The notes beneath the pieces are model-generated. The model saw only the letters and a list, made by a program, of their open reading frames with translations. It made no database searches and was not told the DNA's origin. Position numbers and translations under genes: made by a program. From Veillonellaceae bacterium (GTDB taxonomy: Bacteria; Bacillota; Negativicutes; Veillonellales; Veillonellaceae), in the NCBI GenBank assembly GCA_900765165.1, contig CAAFQR010000002.1, positions 1-34,753 on the forward strand: a DNA stretch of 34,753 bases, read 5' to 3'. Numbering within the stretch: the first letter of the stretch is position 1; each line of letters opens with the position of its first letter. Positions 14,804 through 23,438 of the stretch are shown in pieces.

Positions 14804-16927
14804 TTGGATATAAAGACAATTGAACAATTGGAAAATGCAGCACCGACGGCTGTTGCTGAAGGTAAGACTACCCGTCGTGCTCCGCGCCGCAAGGAAGGCG
14901 CTACTACGCAGAACGCTACGAAGGCCGAAGGAACGGCCGCTAGCGGTACGCAGACACATCATCGTCGCACTCGTACGAATAATAACGGCGAAGGTCGCAC
15001 TACGACGCGCCGCACTTCTAATCGCACTAACGCTAACGGCGAAAAAGCCGCTACGAAAACGAGTGCTACGAAAACGACTGGCACGAAAACTGCCGGCACT
15101 AAGACAGCAGCTGCTAAAACAGGCACTCGCACCGGTCGTACCGGTACAGGCCGCACGAACCGCAATGTAGCAGCGCGCAAGGATGGCGAAACAGCTACCC
15201 GCGCAGCTCATGCAGAACAGCATCGCGCTCATCACAACACGACGAAGGCCGAAGATGCTAAAGGCGGCAAGAAAGCTAAGCTCATGATTATTCCGTTGGG
15301 CGGCCTTGGCGAAATCGGTAAGAATATGACCGTATTCCAGTACGGCGACGACATTATCGTCCTCGATGCTGGCTTAGCCTTCCCGGATAGCGACATGTTC
15401 GGTGTAGATATTGTTATTCCGGACATGAGCTACTTAATCGAAAACAAAGACAAGGTTCGCGCCGTTGTTATCACCCATGGTCACGAAGACCATATCGGTT
15501 CCTTGGCATACTTGCTCAAGGAAATTCCGGTGCCGGTATACGCAACAAACTTGGTATGCGGCCTTATTGAAGGTAAATTAAAAGAAAACCGCATTAGCGG
15601 TACGAAGCTGAACGTCGTTAAGGCTGGCGATGAATTCAAAATCGGCGCCTTCACGGTGGGCTTCATTCAGACGAACCACTCCATTCCGGATGCGTGCGCT
15701 ATTTACTTGACCACACCGGTTGGTACCGTGGTTCACACCGGTGACTTCAAGGTTGACCAGACGCCGGTTGACGGTAAATTGATGGACGTTCACAAATTTG
15801 CCGAATTGGGCAATAAAGGTGTATTGGCGTTGATGTCTGACTCTACGAACGTAGAAAAACCGGGCTTCACCCCGTCCGAAAGCACCGTAGGTCCTGCTTT
15901 ACTTCGTGCTGTTGGCGAAGCAAAGGGGCGCGTTGTATTGGCTACGTTCGCATCGAATGTATCTCGTATTCAGCAGGCTATCGACGCTGCCGTAGCGTTC
16001 AAACGCAAGGTTATCGTGTTGGGCCGCAGCATGGTTAACGTAACGGAAATCGCTCAGGAACGCGGTTACCTCCACGTACCGGAAGGGACCATTATCGAAG
16101 CTGATGAAATGAATCGCTACCGCGATGATCAGCTCATGGTGCTCACTACCGGTAGCCAGGGCGAACCGATGGCCGGCTTGTCTCGTATGGCGACGAACAA
16201 CCATCGCACCGTAGAAATTACGCCGAACGACACGGTTATTATTTCTGCAACGCCGATTCCGGGTAACGAAGCGGCTGTTGGTAAGACCATCGATAACTTG
16301 CTCCGCTTAGGTGCTGACGTTATCTATGGTCGTGACCGTGGCATCCACGTTTCCGGTCATGGTAGCCAGGAAGATTTGAAGACCATGTTGAACTTGGTTC
16401 GTCCGAAGTTCTTCATCCCGGTTCACGGCGAATACCGCATGTTGAAACGTCATGGTGAATTGGCTGTATCCATGGGCATTGTAAAACCGAACCATGTATT
16501 GGTTGGCGACAATGGTCAGATTTTCGAATTCACGAGCCGCACCGGTCGCAAGGGCGGTCACGTAACGGCCGGTAAAGTCTTCGTTGACGGCTTAGGCGTT
16601 GGTGACGTTGGTAACATCGTTATCCGCGATCGTCAGCAGTTGGCGCAGGAAGGCATGGTTATCGTCGTAATGGCTATGGACCGCGCTAGTGGTCGTATGG
16701 TATCCGGCCCGGATGTAGTATCTCGTGGTTTCGTATACGTACGCGACGCAGAAGACCTGATGAAAGAAGCGCAGCATCGCATTGAACAGGTTATTGAAAA
16801 GTGCGAAGCTACCCATATGAAGGATTGGGCTACCATTAAGACGCAGGTGCGCGACACCTTAGGCAAGTTCCTCTTTGAAAAGACGCGCCGTCGTCCGATG
16901 ATTTTGCCTATCATTCAAGATGTATAA
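14804..16927 (+). CDS. rnj: Ribonuclease J with a long basic N-terminal extension
   Basis: The 707-aa metallo-beta-lactamase/beta-CASP ribonuclease is an endo- and 5'-3' exonuclease in mRNA decay and rRNA maturation. The catalytic core begins near residue 157 (LMIIPLGGLGEIGKN). It shows HGHEDH (225-230), VVHTGDFK, LMSDSTNVEKPGFT, the beta-CASP ISATPIPGNE and VSGHGSQEDL, then FIPVHGEYRML, and ends in the usual C-terminal domain. Relatives are about 550 aa. The extra 156 residues are Thr/Ala/Arg/Lys/Asn-rich and low complexity, with five 15-bp repeats. The TTG start follows AGGAGG by 6 bases; no ATG lies near the core boundary with a comparable site. It is monocistronic. Confidence 0.95.
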   Translation: MDIKTIEQLENAAPTAVAEGKTTRRAPRRKEGATTQNATKAEGTAASGTQTHHRRTRTNNNGEGRTTTRRTSNRTNANGEKAATKTSATKTTGTKTAGTKTAAAKTGTRTGRTGTGRTNRNVAARKDGETATRAAHAEQHRAHHNTTKAEDAKGGKKAKLMIIPLGGLGEIGKNMTVFQYGDDIIVLDAGLAFPDSDMFGVDIVIPDMSYLIENKDKVRAVVITHGHEDHIGSLAYLLKEIPVPVYATNLVCGLIEGKLKENRISGTKLNVVKAGDEFKIGAFTVGFIQTNHSIPDACAIYLTTPVGTVVHTGDFKVDQTPVDGKLMDVHKFAELGNKGVLALMSDSTNVEKPGFTPSESTVGPALLRAVGEAKGRVVLATFASNVSRIQQAIDAAVAFKRKVIVLGRSMVNVTEIAQERGYLHVPEGTIIEADEMNRYRDDQLMVLTTGSQGEPMAGLSRMATNNHRTVEITPNDTVIISATPIPGNEAAVGKTIDNLLRLGADVIYGRDRGIHVSGHGSQEDLKTMLNLVRPKFFIPVHGEYRMLKRHGELAVSMGIVKPNHVLVGDNGQIFEFTSRTGRKGGHVTAGKVFVDGLGVGDVGNIVIRDRQQLAQEGMVIVVMAMDRASGRMVSGPDVVSRGFVYVRDAEDLMKEAQHRIEQVIEKCEATHMKDWATIKTQVRDTLGKFLFEKTRRRPMILPIIQDV
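15050..15124 (+). repeat. Five imperfect 15-bp tandem repeats in rnj
   Basis: The units at 15050, 15065, 15080, 15095 and 15110 each encode the pentapeptide pattern [A/G]-[T/A]-K-T-x (residues 83-107). The first two differ at one base (gctacgaaaacgagt versus gctacgaaaacgact). Codon drift across the later units indicates selection for the peptide. Confidence 0.85.
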
Positions 16928-16949
16928 CTATAGGAATTTAGCGCGAATA

Positions 16950-16958
16950 TGATATAAT
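16950..16958 (+). promoter_or_regulatory. Extended -10 promoter upstream of yybS
   Basis: TGA followed by perfect TATAAT (16953-16958). The predicted start, near 16965, lies inside the 5' arm of the terminator at 16960-16993. No -35 is visible. Confidence 0.55.
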
Positions 16959-16959
16959 A

Positions 16960-16993
16960 TAGGCATGTGGCTTCGGCCATGTGCCTATTTTTT
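16960..16993 (+). terminator. UUCG-capped terminator of rnj
   Basis: A 12-bp stem (16960-16971 with 16976-16987, two G-T pairs), a TTCG tetraloop and six T (16988-16993). It overlaps the promoter region for the following operon. Confidence 0.93.
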
Positions 16994-17021
16994 CAAAAAC
17001 CTTACAAATTGGAGTGAATCT

Positions 17022-17975
17022 ATGAATTTTACAAATACGCGGGCCGTGGTAGAAACGGGTTTCATATCCGCACTCGTTATGGTGTTTGTGTTTCTCGGTT
17101 CCAGTTTTCCGTTAATGGGTCCGTTGGCGACGGTGTTAATGCCGGCTACGCTACTGGTGTTAGGCTTGCGGCGCGGTGTGCGCTGGAGCGTACTTTCACT
17201 GGTGACGGTGCTGTTTATGACGGCGGTGTTGATTTCACCGTGGGCGGTACTGGTCATCGCTGTGTTTGGCTGCATCGGCATTTTGCCGGTAGTAGGCTAT
17301 GAACGCGGTTGGTCTACCGGCAAGCGGCTCATCATACCGGCTATTGTAGGGACCATCTTGATACCCTTTATATTCTGGCTCAGTGCTTGGGCGGCGAATA
17401 TGGATGTTATCGGTTTACTGCAGCAAACGGAAGCAACCTTTTACGATCAATTGAAGACAAGCTACGAAGCACAAGGCGTATCGAGCGCTGAAATTGCCCA
17501 GGTCTTGCAGTATTGGCAGGCTGTGGTGACGCAGATGAAGCAAATGCTCGTGGCCGGCTTATTTGCCTCCATGGTGGCCATCACCTATTTGACGATTTGG
17601 GTGGCGGGCATCATTTCACGGCGAACGGGCGGCGTAGCCTTTCCGGTGCCTACCATTTCCGAGTGGCGCGTGCCGATTTGGGCAGTGGCTCTTTTGTGCT
17701 TAGGCATTATCTTCCCCTACGCATCGCAGCGTTGGGCCATTCCGTACCTTGATGTTATCGGTATGAACTGCTATGCCTTGGGTATTTACATGACTGCTGT
17801 GCAGGGCCTTGCGTGCTTGTGGGTTATATTGGGGTCGTTCCGGATAATGGGGACGATTCGTTGGATTCTCATACTCCTTGGTGTGTTATATACGCCGATA
17901 CTGGTTGGTCTTGGCGTTATAGATCTGTTAATTGACTGCCGCCGTCGATTTGCGCGACGGGACAATACGAACTGA
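17022..17975 (+). CDS. YybS-like membrane protein (DUF2232)
   Basis: The 317-aa polytopic membrane protein has about 8 hydrophobic segments. Family, length and position directly before gdpP-rplI match the DUF2232/YybS proteins of Firmicutes, whose function is unknown. They have been suggested to be S-component-like or signalling partners of GdpP. ATG 17022 follows GGAGTG (17011-17016) by 5 bases and gives MNFTNTRAVVETG. A longer frame from 16965 would start inside the terminator stem and is rejected. It is the first gene of an operon, with gdpP 23 bases downstream. Confidence 0.85.
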   Translation: MNFTNTRAVVETGFISALVMVFVFLGSSFPLMGPLATVLMPATLLVLGLRRGVRWSVLSLVTVLFMTAVLISPWAVLVIAVFGCIGILPVVGYERGWSTGKRLIIPAIVGTILIPFIFWLSAWAANMDVIGLLQQTEATFYDQLKTSYEAQGVSSAEIAQVLQYWQAVVTQMKQMLVAGLFASMVAITYLTIWVAGIISRRTGGVAFPVPTISEWRVPIWAVALLCLGIIFPYASQRWAIPYLDVIGMNCYALGIYMTAVQGLACLWVILGSFRIMGTIRWILILLGVLYTPILVGLGVIDLLIDCRRRFARRDNTN

Positions 17976-17998
17976 TACGGATTGAGGCGGAGAACGTT

Positions 17999-20017
17999 AT
18001 GAAGAAGAGTTACAGTAGATACGGTACGCTGGAGCGCACGGCCTTGCTGGTTATCATCGTGCTTTTGCTGATGATTGCCTATCTTAATGCGGTGCTCGCT
18101 TTATTCGGCTTCCTGTTTGCCGTGGCGGCGTATCTGTACAATCACAAAGCGGTAGAACATCAACGACGATTGATGTATGCGCAATTTGACCGCTTGGCAA
18201 AGGGGATTACGCAAGCATCCAGCTTTGCGTTGCAGAATTTGCCAACGGGGATGGTCATCATCGACAGTAAGGCACATGTTTGCTGGTGCAATAGTGTATT
18301 CCGTGATTGGATGCCGCAGGACCCGGATAAGACACAGCGCTTGAATGGCTTTATCCCGGGACTTCGTTTGGACAAGCTTTGGGGCAAATCCGGTTTCTTT
18401 AATGAACGCATTGAAGATCGGTATTATCGTGTAATTTACAAATTTATCGACGATTCGGTGTATCGCGATACGGATATTGAAAATCCCGGCGAATCGTATA
18501 TGGCCTTTTACTTTGATGATATTACGGAATCGGAATTACTTCGTCATGAAGCGGAAGCGGCTGCGCCGGTTTTTGGCTTCCTTATGATGGATAACATCGA
18601 AGATGTGACGAAGGGCTTAAGCGACGTTGATTATACCAACCTTTGGGCTGAAATCAACAACGCCATTGTAGAGGAAATCGACCGTTACGACGGTTTTATT
18701 CGTAACTATACGGAAGATTCGTACATTTTCTGCGTTTCCAAGGAAGCGCTCAATGATATGATTGCCCATAACTTTCCGATTTTGGCGAAGGTTCACAACA
18801 TTCCTACGAGCCGTCGTATTCCGGCCACCATCAGTATTGGTATGGCCGTTGGGGAAGCATCCATTAAAGAACAGTCGGAACGGGCTCGTTCCGGTTTGGA
18901 ACTGGCCTTAGGCCGCGGTGGCGACCAGGCCGGTGTCTATATTGGTGAAGAGCTGAAGTTCTTCGGTGGTAAGACCCAAGGTGCTGAAAAGAACACCCGT
19001 GTTCGCGCTCGTGTTGTGGCACAGGCTATCAAGGAATTGATGGATGATGCGGCTAACGTTATCGTCATGGGTCACGAACGAGAAGATTATGACAGCATCG
19101 GTGGTGCTATCGGCGTAGCGGCTATGGCTCGTGCGGCGGGCAAGCCGGTTCACATTGCCGTTAGTGACCAAACTATGGCCATTAAGAAATTATCTGATTT
19201 ATTCCCGAATGATCCGGACTTCAATAGTTTGCTCATTTCACCGCAAGCAGCGGAGGAATTTGTAACGGAAGGGACTTTGGTATTCGTAGTGGATGTCCAT
19301 CGTCCTGATATGGTAGCCGCGCCGAAGGCGTTGCAGCTGTCGAAGCGTCGCGTCGTTATCGACCACCATCGCCGGGCGTCCGATTTTATCGAAAAGCCGC
19401 TGTTAACCTATTTGGAACCGGCTGCGTCGTCTACCAGTGAATTGGTAACGGAATTGATTCAGTATTTCGCGGATCCCATTTCCTTGGATACGATTGAAGC
19501 CAGTGCGCTTTATGCCGGTATCGTAGTGGACACGAAGAACTTTGCAATTCAGACCGGGTCGCGTACCTTTGATGCGGCATCGTTCTTGCGTCGTTCCGGT
19601 GCAGATTTGACCATTGTGCGTCATCTCTTTATGGATAGCTTTGACAGCATGCAGGTTCGCGCGAAGATGATAGCTGATGCGGAACTCTTTAATGGCATGG
19701 CCTTTACGCGTTGTCCGGATGGTGTTAAGAATGCTACGATTTTGTCGGCTCAAACGGCAGATATTTTGATTACTATTGAAGGTGTAGAAGCAAGCTTTGT
19801 TATCTACAAATTGCCGGATAATGTAATCGGCGTCAGCGCGCGGTCGCAAGGCGCCATGAATGTACAGCTTGTAATGGAAGCGTTGGGCGGTGGCGGTCAT
19901 CGTACAGTGGCCGGCGCACAGCTCCACGATATGGATATGGACGTTGCGATGATAGCGGTTAAACGGGCCGCTAACGACGCAGCGGAACAGATGAAGAAGG
20001 AGGAAGCAGAAGCATGA
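17999..20017 (+). CDS. gdpP: Cyclic-di-AMP phosphodiesterase GdpP
   Basis: Membrane-bound hydrolase of c-di-AMP to pApA, which sets levels of a messenger controlling potassium and osmotic and cell-wall balance. The 672-aa product shows two N-terminal membrane helices (about 12-48), a PAS domain (about 70-170, LPTGMVIIDSKAHVCWCN), and a degenerate GGDEF domain (about 190-320). The DHH domain has GHEREDYDSIGG (about 357-368), VVDVHRP and VIDHHR (about 452-457), and a DHHA1 domain carries GGGGH near 628. All catalytic metal ligands appear to be present. The ATG follows a GAGGCGGAG stretch. Its stop overlaps the rplI start by 4 bases. Confidence 0.95.
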   Translation: MKKSYSRYGTLERTALLVIIVLLLMIAYLNAVLALFGFLFAVAAYLYNHKAVEHQRRLMYAQFDRLAKGITQASSFALQNLPTGMVIIDSKAHVCWCNSVFRDWMPQDPDKTQRLNGFIPGLRLDKLWGKSGFFNERIEDRYYRVIYKFIDDSVYRDTDIENPGESYMAFYFDDITESELLRHEAEAAAPVFGFLMMDNIEDVTKGLSDVDYTNLWAEINNAIVEEIDRYDGFIRNYTEDSYIFCVSKEALNDMIAHNFPILAKVHNIPTSRRIPATISIGMAVGEASIKEQSERARSGLELALGRGGDQAGVYIGEELKFFGGKTQGAEKNTRVRARVVAQAIKELMDDAANVIVMGHEREDYDSIGGAIGVAAMARAAGKPVHIAVSDQTMAIKKLSDLFPNDPDFNSLLISPQAAEEFVTEGTLVFVVDVHRPDMVAAPKALQLSKRRVVIDHHRRASDFIEKPLLTYLEPAASSTSELVTELIQYFADPISLDTIEASALYAGIVVDTKNFAIQTGSRTFDAASFLRRSGADLTIVRHLFMDSFDSMQVRAKMIADAELFNGMAFTRCPDGVKNATILSAQTADILITIEGVEASFVIYKLPDNVIGVSARSQGAMNVQLVMEALGGGGHRTVAGAQLHDMDMDVAMIAVKRAANDAAEQMKKEEAEA

Positions 20018-20460
20018 AAGTAATTTTGCTGGAAGATGTTAAAAAAGTTGGTAAGAAGGGTGAAATCATTGAGGTTAGCGAAGGCTATGGCCGCAATGTG
20101 TTGATTAAAAAGGGTCAGGCTTTGGAAGGAACGCCTTCGAATTTGAACAATGCTAAGCAGAAACAGGCTTCGCAGGCTCATAAGAAACAGGTAGACAACG
20201 ACGAAGCTAAGATTTTGGCTAGCCAGTTGGCAAAAGTATCCGTTATGATTCCGGTTAAAACCGGTGAAGGCGGTCGTGTTTTCGGTTCTATTACCGGTAA
20301 AGATATTTCCGACGCCTTGGCTTCTCAGGTTGGCGTAACCGTTGATAAGAAGAAAATCGAGTTGAAAGACCCGATTAAAACGCCGGGCACTCACGATGTA
20401 GTAATCCGCGTGCATCCGGAAATTACGACTACTATTAAGGTAGAAGTCGTAGCTGACTAA
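20014..20460 (+). CDS. rplI: 50S ribosomal protein L9
   Basis: 148 aa, the normal size. It has the N-terminal 23S-rRNA-binding domain (LLEDVKKVGKKGEIIEVSEGYGRNVLIKKG), the long connecting helix (about 45-75) and the C-terminal domain ending with TTIKVEVVAD. Its ATG overlaps the gdpP TGA (ATGA), and GGAGGAAG upstream lies inside gdpP, indicating translational coupling. A terminator follows. Confidence 0.98.
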   Translation: MKVILLEDVKKVGKKGEIIEVSEGYGRNVLIKKGQALEGTPSNLNNAKQKQASQAHKKQVDNDEAKILASQLAKVSVMIPVKTGEGGRVFGSITGKDISDALASQVGVTVDKKKIELKDPIKTPGTHDVVIRVHPEITTTIKVEVVAD

Positions 20461-20539
20461 TATCACTGAGGTTATAGGCCAAGTTTGGCTGTAACTGTGG
20501 TGAGGCTGTTAATTTCACAAGCTTTTGGATAGCAGGTAC

Positions 20540-20578
20540 AAGCACCCGCATTCCCGAATGACGGGGCGGGTGCTTTTT
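20540..20578 (+). terminator. Terminator between rplI and dnaB
   Basis: AAGCACCCGC (20540-20549) pairs with GCGGGTGCTT (20566-20575), with an inner CCCG/CGGG helix, followed by T to 20578. Only 20 bases separate it from the dnaB start, and no promoter fits between. Confidence 0.9.
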
Positions 20579-20598
20579 GATAGTAGAGGAGTTTGAAC

Positions 20599-21942
20599 AT
20601 GTCGGAAGCACGTATACCACCTCATAACCTAGAGGCGGAACGAGCCGTGTTGGGCGCTTTGCTCACCGGTAGCGATGTATATGACAGTATTAGTACGATT
20701 GTGAACCGCGACGATTTTTATCGCGACGGGCATCGCGTGATTTATGAAGCGCTGCAGAACATTATCCACGCCAATCGCCGTGCCGATTTCGTGTTGCTCA
20801 CGGAAGAGCTGACGCGCATGAATAAGCTGGAGGCGGTAGGCGGCATTGCGTATATTACGTCCTTGGCCAATGATTCGTCGGCATCGTATAACGTGGAGGA
20901 GCACGCCCGCATTATTAGCGAAAAGGCACAGCTTCGTCGCCTTATCGATGCAGGCAACAAAATTGTGGGCATGAGTTATGCTGGCGAGGAAGAAGCACAG
21001 TCCATTATCAACGAAGCGGAGCAGATGGTGCTCAGCGTCAGCGGTCAGATTAAGGCGGACAGCACGTTTACGCCTATTGGCCTCGTCGCTGAAATGACTA
21101 TCAACCGTCTCGGTGAGTTGCAGAATTATGGCGACGCCCTTACCGGTTTGTCTACCGGTTTCCGCGATTTGGATGAAGTGACCAACGGTTTGCAGCGGTC
21201 GGACCTTATCCTCGTGGCGGCTCGTCCGTCCATGGGTAAAACGGCGTTTACGCTGAATATTGCGCAGAATGTGGCTATCCGTCAGGATAAATCCGTAGCG
21301 TTTTTCTCTCTAGAAATGTCAAAGGAGCAGTTGGTAGGTCGTATTTTGTCGTCCGTATCGGAAGTTAGCTCCGAAAAGCTCCGCACCGGTCAGTTGCAGA
21401 CCGACGATTGGACGCGTTTGGCGAAGGCTATGGAAGTGATGGGCAAGGCGCCTTTGTATATTGACGATACGCCGGGCCTGACGACCCAGGAAATGCGCTC
21501 CAAGCTGCGCCGCCTCAAGGTAGAGCACGGCCTTGATCTTATCATCGTCGACTATGTGCAGTTGATGCAGGGCCGCAGCTCCGGCAATTCGGACAATCGC
21601 CAGCAGGAAATTTCGGAAATTTCCCGTAACCTGAAGTTGATTGCCCGTGAAATGAACGTCCCCCTCATTGCGCTTTCGCAGTTGAGCCGCGGCGTTGAAA
21701 GCCGTACCGATAAGCGCCCAATCCTGAGTGACCTTCGTGAATCCGGGTCTTTGGAACAGGATGCGGATATTGTTGCGTTCTTGTACCGCGATAAATATTA
21801 CAATGAAAACAGTGAAAAAGGCGACATTACAGAAGTCATCATCCGTAAGCATCGTAATGGTGCGTTGAAGACCGTTGAACTCATGTTCCAAGGCGAGTTG
21901 ACACGTTTCCGCGACGTAAGCTATCGGAACGAGCCGAAGTAA
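20599..21942 (+). CDS. dnaB: Replicative DNA helicase
   Basis: The 447-aa hexameric 5'-3' helicase of the replication fork has an N-terminal primase-interaction domain (PPHNLEAERAVLGALL, about 6-21) and a RecA-like domain. Walker A ARPSMGKTAF is near 207, Walker B LIIVDYVQLM near 315, followed by the Gln sensor ALSQLSRGVE and arginine finger region KRPILSDLRESG. ATG 20599 is 7 bases from GAGGAG; an in-frame TTG at 20593 is too close to that site. It is separated from rplI by a terminator, so its expression depends on read-through or an upstream promoter. Confidence 0.97.
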   Translation: MSEARIPPHNLEAERAVLGALLTGSDVYDSISTIVNRDDFYRDGHRVIYEALQNIIHANRRADFVLLTEELTRMNKLEAVGGIAYITSLANDSSASYNVEEHARIISEKAQLRRLIDAGNKIVGMSYAGEEEAQSIINEAEQMVLSVSGQIKADSTFTPIGLVAEMTINRLGELQNYGDALTGLSTGFRDLDEVTNGLQRSDLILVAARPSMGKTAFTLNIAQNVAIRQDKSVAFFSLEMSKEQLVGRILSSVSEVSSEKLRTGQLQTDDWTRLAKAMEVMGKAPLYIDDTPGLTTQEMRSKLRRLKVEHGLDLIIVDYVQLMQGRSSGNSDNRQQEISEISRNLKLIAREMNVPLIALSQLSRGVESRTDKRPILSDLRESGSLEQDADIVAFLYRDKYYNENSEKGDITEVIIRKHRNGALKTVELMFQGELTRFRDVSYRNEPK

Positions 21943-22058
21943 TAGTCCCTATATTATATATACAGTGTAGTTTTGAAAATGTGCAGTTTGCCGTGTAGTT
22001 GGAGTACGCGTTTGTTCGTAATAGATTGTGCAATGGGTTTATAGAGAGGAGGATTTCT

Positions 22059-23126
22059 ATGAAACGTTGGCAGAAATTGATGATTACAAGCGGTCTTTGT
22101 GTCGGTTTGCTGGGCATGCCGGCTGTAGTGGCGCCGTCTGCTACGGCAGTGCAGGCACTATCGCCCTTTGAAGCCTTGGCTAGTGGCGCTGTGGCTATGG
22201 TGTATGTAAGTAAGCAGCTCAATAAGATGGATAGTTCGACCGAAGGGCAGAATCAAAGCCTGGAGAGTACGAAGGCGAAGACCGGTTACTACGATAATGT
22301 GGCGTACCAAGAGCGGGCACAACGCATTTTAGCTAGCCTGGAGCAATCGAAGCTGGTAAAGCGCAAGCCTTATAGGGTATATGTCAATCCGGACACCGAT
22401 TTCAATGCGTTTATGACCATTGGCCGTGTTATGTCGGTTAATAAAGGCACCATGGATGCCCTTGATGATGATTCGTTAGCGTATGTTATGAGTCATGAGC
22501 TGGGCCACGGGGAGCACAAGGATGTTATTGACGGCTTGAAGAAGTCCGTTGGCGTGTCTACCGCTATTAGTGTGGCTACGGCCGGTGCCGGTGATGCGTC
22601 TGTATTGCTTGGTAATATCGTCGGCAACTATTTGGATAATCAGGTGTTTACCATGAGTCAGGAAAAGAATGCCGATGAGTTTGGCTTCAAGCTTTTTACT
22701 GATGCAGGCTATAACCCTGGCGCAGCCGCTGTGGCTATGGCGGTTATTAAGCAAAAGTATGGTGATTTGTACAATGACGGCTTTACGCAGGTGGTAGCGC
22801 CGAATAATCATCCCAAAACGTCAAATCGTATTACCGATAATTTGACGCGACTCTATGAATACTCCGGTAAAGTGGTGTCGGTAGATGGCGCTACAGTTTA
22901 CATTAAGAAGAAACCGGTTTACACAGGAACGGCGGCTGGTATGTACACAGCTGAAATGAGAGCCTATTTAGTGGCCGGAAAATTGGCCAAATTGTATCAT
23001 GATAAAGCGAATGGTCAAGCTCGCGCAGTAAGCAATACCGTTGTAATGAATGGTGTTACCTTGGTAACTCTTCCTACAAACGCGGACTCTTTACGCATGG
23101 CAGAGGCCATAAATTCAATTTCTTAG
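22059..23126 (+). CDS. Secreted M48-family zinc metalloprotease
   Basis: 355 aa. A signal peptide is visible (KRWQ, then a hydrophobic stretch to about 25, ending ATAVQA near 32). The zinc motif HELGH at about 146-150 is followed by the third ligand in EKNADEFGF near 205, and by NNHPKTSNRI near 250, as in M48 proteins such as YggG/LoiP and BepA, which process or clear misfolded envelope proteins. The C-terminal 90 residues form an extra domain with VDGATVYIKKKPVY. The ATG follows GAGGAGG; upstream in-frame codons from 21999 are rejected as untranslated. No clear promoter was found in the 116-base gap from dnaB. Confidence 0.9.
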   Translation: MKRWQKLMITSGLCVGLLGMPAVVAPSATAVQALSPFEALASGAVAMVYVSKQLNKMDSSTEGQNQSLESTKAKTGYYDNVAYQERAQRILASLEQSKLVKRKPYRVYVNPDTDFNAFMTIGRVMSVNKGTMDALDDDSLAYVMSHELGHGEHKDVIDGLKKSVGVSTAISVATAGAGDASVLLGNIVGNYLDNQVFTMSQEKNADEFGFKLFTDAGYNPGAAAVAMAVIKQKYGDLYNDGFTQVVAPNNHPKTSNRITDNLTRLYEYSGKVVSVDGATVYIKKKPVYTGTAAGMYTAEMRAYLVAGKLAKLYHDKANGQARAVSNTVVMNGVTLVTLPTNADSLRMAEAINSIS

Positions 23127-23292
23127 TCCAAGGTCGGCAAAAATTACAAGTAAGCATAATAAAAATTCATAGGTTGAAAACCCTTGTAAACATTGGTCTC
23201 TTTCCTATGGAATACCGTCAGTTTAACGTCAAAAAACAATTTCCTATGCGGATTTAGTAATGCTTTTAAGCCATTTAATTCATATCTTCTAT
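23127..23292. other. Gap after the M48 gene with short repeats
   Basis: No gene is seen. CATAGG (23168-23173) is inverted relative to CCTATG (23204-23209), and TTTCCTATG recurs 39 bases later at 23240-23248. No terminator with a T-tract is evident for the M48 gene. Confidence 0.3.
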
Positions 23293-23320
23293 TTATCATT
23301 AAGTGGCACTATGCTATAAT
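23293..23320 (+). promoter_or_regulatory. Promoter of the malate/lactate dehydrogenase gene
   Basis: TTATCA (23293-23298), a 16-base spacer and a perfect TATAAT (23315-23320) preceded by TGC (extended -10). The start is near 23327, giving a leader of about 110 bases. Confidence 0.7.
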
Positions 23321-23341
23321 GAACTTGCATTCAAACGGGAG

Positions 23342-23403
23342 TAGGTGTTAGAGACAGTGACATAAAAACGTCAAATTCGTTTTTTAAACTGTCGAAGCGC
23401 CTA
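23342..23403 (+). promoter_or_regulatory. Structured leader of the dehydrogenase gene
   Basis: Three nested helices: TAGGTG/CGCCTA (23342-23347, 23398-23403), GACAGT/ACTGTC (23353-23358, 23388-23393) and AAAAACG/CGTTTTT (23364-23370, 23378-23384). The last carries a run of six T. The multi-stem layout suggests RNA-level control or mRNA stabilisation; no known riboswitch motif is recognised. Confidence 0.5.
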
Positions 23404-23438
23404 TGACAGGATCTGTATTTTGGAAAAGAGGTTTAAAA

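Noticed and set aside
16965..17021. Upstream extension of the YybS protein
   Set aside because: The extra codons begin within the rnj terminator hairpin and have no ribosome binding site. The ATG at 17022 does.
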